This document shows positions 6,051 through 7,225 of a stretch of 7,225 nucleotides of DNA, piece after piece. Under the pieces are notes generated by a model. It saw only the letters and a list, made by a program, of their open reading frames with translations. It ran no database searches and had not been told where the DNA came from. Both the position numbers and the translations under genes were made by a program. The stretch's first letter is position 1; every line of letters begins with the position of its first letter. Origin of the DNA: Dehalococcoidia bacterium (GTDB taxonomy: Bacteria > Chloroflexota > Dehalococcoidia > GIF9 > UBA5629); the NCBI GenBank assembly GCA_003484395.1, contig DNCV01000063.1, positions 1-7,225 on the forward strand, given 5' to 3'.

Positions 6051-7225
6051 ATGAAACTGAACAGGAATATTTTTCTATGCGCTGTGCTCAGTGCAATAGT
6101 ATTGTTATCCGCCTGCGGTTCCTCTGCATCCGACGTTGTCGCGAAAGGCGACGAGCTGTTCACCAAAGGAGACATCGATGGCGCCATAGCAGAATACAGC
6201 AAAATTATAGAATCAAATCCCAAACTCGTCATTGCCTATAATCAGCGCGGCGCCGCCTATATTATCAAAGGCCAATATGATTCGGCTATTGACGATCTGA
6301 ACAAATCGATTGAACTCGATAACAAACAGGCAGTGTCCTATTACAAACGAGGCACTGCATATCTCAAGCTCGGCAATGCCGATGAAGCAATTAAAGATTT
6401 TACAAAATCAGTAGAGATCGATCCTAAACAAGCCGTCGTTTATTTTGACAGAGGTGACGCTTATCTGGATATAGAAAAAGCCGACCTGGCAATCATAGAT
6501 TTCAATAAAGCAATCGAGCTTGATCCATCAATGGCACGAGCTTTTGCCTATAGAGGCACCGCGTTCTACATGCAGCAAAAAACAGAACTGGCAATGGCAG
6601 ATTGGAACAAAGCAATCACACTCGATCCGAAATTGTCCGTTGCATATGCAAGCCGTGCCGAAGCGCAGCGATCGGCTGGCAATTTCGATCAGGCTATTGC
6701 TGATCTAACGAAAGCGATAGAGCTATCTCCGAACGAAGCAGCTTATTACTTTCGACGCGCTTTTTCCTATCTGGGAAAAGACAACATGGATTCTGCCGTT
6801 TCCGATTGGACAAAGGCCATCGAAATAAATTCTAAGTTGGTAGATGCATACTATTACCGTGGGCTTGCCTATCGTGATGCCCTCCAAAAATATGATCTCG
6901 CTGTTGCCGACCTTAGTAAGGTTATTGAGCTTATTCCAACAGCGGCAAACGTTTACAATGAACGAGGAATCGCATATATGCATCTCTCCAAACCTGATCT
7001 GGCCTTTAATGATTGGACGAAGGCAACAGAGATCGACCCAAAGCTGCTCGAATCCTGGACAAACTTGGCACGTTATCACAATAAACTCGGGGAATGGGAT
7101 AAAGCAATAGAAAAAGCCACCAAGGTCATTGACATAACCATAGAGTATCCTGATGCATTTTTAGCGCGAGGATGGGCTTATTATCATATAGAATACTTTC
7201 AATCAGCTTTACAGGATATAAATCA
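6051..7225 (+). CDS. TPR-repeat lipoprotein, 3' end cut by window edge
   Basis: The frame is open for 391 codons to the edge, with no stop seen. It begins with a lipoprotein signal peptide: K3 and R5, a hydrophobic core, and the lipobox LSAC with the modified cysteine at position 22. The mature protein would therefore be lipid-anchored on the outer face of the membrane. From about residue 28 it is made of consecutive 34-residue tetratricopeptide repeats. At least ten are complete and one more is cut, each with the pattern AYxxRGxAY...AIxDxxKAIELDP. Successive units begin near 28, 62, 96, 130, 164, 198, 231, 265, 300 and 334. TPR arrays bind other proteins; the partner cannot be read from this sequence. 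The start ATG at 6051 has AAGGAG at 6034-6039, a somewhat long 11-nt spacing. The gene is divergent from the CAP-membrane gene, with 220 bp between. Confidence 0.88.
   Translation, partial: MKLNRNIFLCAVLSAIVLLSACGSSASDVVAKGDELFTKGDIDGAIAEYSKIIESNPKLVIAYNQRGAAYIIKGQYDSAIDDLNKSIELDNKQAVSYYKRGTAYLKLGNADEAIKDFTKSVEIDPKQAVVYFDRGDAYLDIEKADLAIIDFNKAIELDPSMARAFAYRGTAFYMQQKTELAMADWNKAITLDPKLSVAYASRAEAQRSAGNFDQAIADLTKAIELSPNEAAYYFRRAFSYLGKDNMDSAVSDWTKAIEINSKLVDAYYYRGLAYRDALQKYDLAVADLSKVIELIPTAANVYNERGIAYMHLSKPDLAFNDWTKATEIDPKLLESWTNLARYHNKLGEWDKAIEKATKVIDITIEYPDAFLARGWAYYHIEYFQSALQDIN

Noticed and set aside
1..7225. Mobile elements, CRISPR arrays, tRNA or rRNA genes, riboswitches
   Set aside because: I saw no transposase or integrase, no regularly spaced direct repeats, no cloverleaf or rRNA signature, and no riboswitch core. 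The only long repetitive pattern is at protein level in the TPR gene.

Overview
This is ordinary bacterial chromosomal sequence of moderate GC content. It holds six protein-coding genes and no RNA gene, mobile element or CRISPR array that I can see. The lipobox-bearing lipoprotein and the bacterial RNase III point to Bacteria. The mix of an FYGWWIV-type MFS carrier, an M17 aminopeptidase, a UPF0173-type hydrolase and a membrane-anchored CAP protein reminds me of uncultured Chloroflexota (Dehalococcoidia). That placement is a low-confidence guess from gene style, not from a search.

Layout. Positions 1-164 are a leader with a near-consensus sigma-70 promoter (TTGACA-N17-TATTAT). It leads into an MFS transporter (165-1442, +, TTG start). 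A 192-bp spacer (1443-1634) carries several short inverted repeats and a possible promoter for a two-gene operon: leucyl aminopeptidase pepA (1635-3143, +, TTG start with a strong Shine-Dalgarno) and a UPF0173/UlaG-like metallo-beta-lactamase-fold hydrolase (3147-3794, +). The hydrolase appears to start at a rare ATA codon three bases after the pepA stop. Its 3' end overlaps by 26 bp, tail to tail, the end of rnc (RNase III, 3769-4485, -, GTG start). A textbook intrinsic terminator for the plus-strand operon lies inside the rnc coding sequence. Upstream of rnc on the same strand is an eight-helix membrane protein with a C-terminal CAP/SCP domain (4544-5830, -). A 220-bp divergent intergenic region (5831-6050) then separates it from a TPR-repeat lipoprotein (6051 to the window end, +), which is cut by the edge.

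How the genes relate. PepA is a cytosolic peptidase and the MFS protein is probably an organic-anion carrier; I see no sequence evidence that they share a pathway. The CAP-membrane protein and rnc probably share a transcript. The TPR lipoprotein is divergent from them and may share only the regulatory region. I found no defence, toxin-antitoxin or biosynthetic system. The points most worth a second look are the ATA start, the terminator embedded in antisense rnc coding sequence, and the membrane-CAP fusion. Four of the six genes seem to use non-ATG starts (TTG, TTG, ATA, GTG).
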